Positions 62,601 through 64,000 of a stretch of 64,000 nt of DNA are shown here, piece by piece. The notes under the pieces were generated by a model, which made no database searches, had not been told where the DNA came from, and worked only from the letters and a program-made list of their open reading frames with translations. The translations under genes and the position numbers were made by a program. The stretch is from Amphiura filiformis (Eukaryota > Echinodermata > Ophiuroidea > Amphilepidida > Amphiuridae): NCBI RefSeq assembly GCF_039555335.1, contig NC_092642.1, positions 21,421,812-21,485,811 on the forward strand, written 5' to 3'. How positions within the stretch are numbered: the stretch's first letter is position 1; each line of letters starts with the position of its first letter.

Positions 62601-64000
62601 TTAAGTGTGTATTTTCCATAGACAGACAAAATGGTGTGAGCCAGTCCTTAGCTTAGCTAGGTACGGTATGTATCGTAGTTGATGTAGGACTGGCGAGCGA
62701 GTCTAATCATGGGTGATATTTTTTCAAACAAAAGTCTATCTTCTAAGTAATTGCAAGTTGAAGCATGGTAGGTATTATAGAAGGAGGTTCCACAGAAAAA
62801 TCCTAATCCACTCAATAGGGTTAAGCCGATTACGCTATTCAACGCTAGTCATCACTTGAATGGATTTAATCAGTGCAGTCCCTCAAACACGGCCTTTGAT
62901 GTTTATGATCGTTATGCGACAATATCGATCATCTATCTTAAAATTCAATTTAAACAGACCCCCAGGTGACCCCTACCGGAAATGGATGGTATTAGTGCCC
63001 TTTTGCATCGGTCACATGATCTTCGATTGCGTCATTGTGTTTCCGAGTTCAAGTTGATTTACTAGCGAAAACCTGATCGAATTCCCTCATTTCCTTCCAA
63101 AGTTACGGTGAATTTATGTATTTTTTCTGATCATGATTAGTAATACTGGCGGGTGTCTGCGGGACTTTTAAACCAGTGGAAATGATTTGGAAACGTTTTC
63201 CAAGACTGGCAATGATGTTTCTATGATCCGCCAAGCTTGGCCATAAGAAATATTGGCGTTATAAAATTACCGGAAGTAAATCGTTTTCCTTTGTTTATGG
63301 TCACGGCCACAATGCTTTGTGGGTAAAATGACGTCATTCTGCTTAGAAGTCACGATAACGGTGGTTCATAACCGGCCAAGCTCAATAGATAAGAAGCTTA
63401 GCAAATCGATAGTGCACCATTCATACCTGATTGCTCAGTATCGACTCATAACGATCATAGTACAAAGGGAACTGGGTTCGTGAATTCTCCTTCTATAATA
63501 CCTACCATGGTTGAAGTGTGGGATTTTGTGTATATTTTCTATCGCACAATAAGTTCTATATAAATGGTACCGCATTGACATAGGACAAACGCACGGCGCA
63601 TGCGCGGACCGGGAACTTTGAACAAATCGGAAATGTCACTTTTTGATGTAAACAATGAGTTCGTACATGGAAACTATACTGAAATTTCAGCTTTTTACTG
63701 TCTATAAATAACGCGATCGGATGAAACTAACTTGACGAATATAATCACTACAGTCATGACTTTTATCAGCATTAATGGTTTGGCTTGGTTTGAAAAAATA
63801 ATATCGAAAAACATCGTTTTTCATTCCGCCTTCATGTCAAAAAAATGGACGTAAATTTCCTCATAATTTTAGTGTAAAAATGTTGCCAAAACCATGCCAG
63901 TGGCAAGCTGAGTTTTTCATTTTAGGACCTGAAACTCAGAAATAATGTTTGGAGTGGTGTTTTCTTATTAAAAAATTCTGAGACGGAGGATTGGTTCACT
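62601..64000. other. Right flank, no coding sequence recognised
   Basis: Moderately AT-rich, more CpG than the rest of the flank, and only short frames. TATCGTAGTTGATGTAGGAC... and AAGCATGGTAGGTATTATAG near 62,760 recur inverted near 63,485-63,515 (CTATAATACCTACCATG), so 62,760-63,515 may be bounded by an inverted repeat. Confidence 0.45.
63265..63610. promoter_or_regulatory. Cluster of promoter-type motifs (ETS, CRE, NRF1)
   Basis: ACCGGAAGT (ETS type) near 63,270, TGACGTCA (CRE) near 63,329 and the palindromic GCGCATGCGC (NRF1 type) near 63,598, in a less AT-rich stretch. Such clusters mark promoters of broadly expressed genes. It may serve the 5' non-coding exon of FBXL13, about 4 kb away, or a plus-strand gene beyond the window. 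Confidence 0.4.

Overview
The window is eukaryotic, AT-rich and intron-rich, with many short palindromic DNA transposons (MITEs), tRNA-derived SINEs and a LINE fragment. The gene content (FBXL13/DRC6 with an N-terminal extension, a DUF6729-type transposase-like gene) and the repeat style fit an invertebrate deuterostome, most likely an echinoderm or hemichordate. That assignment is inference from style, not a species match.

Layout. (1) 1-600: a low-complexity palindromic repeat and a possible 5' non-coding exon. (2) 2,793-12,026, plus strand: a ten-exon gene, open throughout, that I reconstruct as about 1,548 residues. It has Ser/Pro/Ala-rich N-terminal exons, a DUF6729-like zinc domain, an RNase H-fold transposase-like domain with a plausible D-D-E triad, a conserved C-terminal domain, a small Cys cluster and an 8-residue repeat tail. 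(3) 13,600-14,730: three copies of a foldback repeat, the third interrupted by a MITE with 31-bp perfect terminal inverted repeats. (4) 15,921-22,482: three tandem units of about 2,185 bp, each built around a U6 snRNA gene on the minus strand. Two U6 copies are full length; the copies at the array ends are cut at the same U6 hexamer. Each unit carries a 46-bp satellite. (5) 22,483-27,196: non-coding sequence with tandem repeats and MITEs. (6) 27,197-59,443, minus strand: a complete 18-coding-exon FBXL13/DRC6 gene, F-box plus leucine-rich repeats, about 879 residues, expected to be a subunit of the nexin-dynein regulatory complex of motile cilia. (7) 59,523-64,000: upstream flank with MITEs and a cluster of promoter-like motifs (ETS, CRE, NRF1).

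The most unusual points are three. In FBXL13 a 67-bp minisatellite of about 33 copies was built from the 3' splice site and the first ~50 nt of the F-box exon, so splicing faces dozens of identical acceptors and only the last joins the complete exon. The U6 array starts and stops at the same hexamer inside U6. Two histone-type 3' stem-loop sequences lie in a FBXL13 intron far from any recognisable histone gene. The DUF6729 gene and FBXL13 are functionally unrelated as far as the sequence shows.
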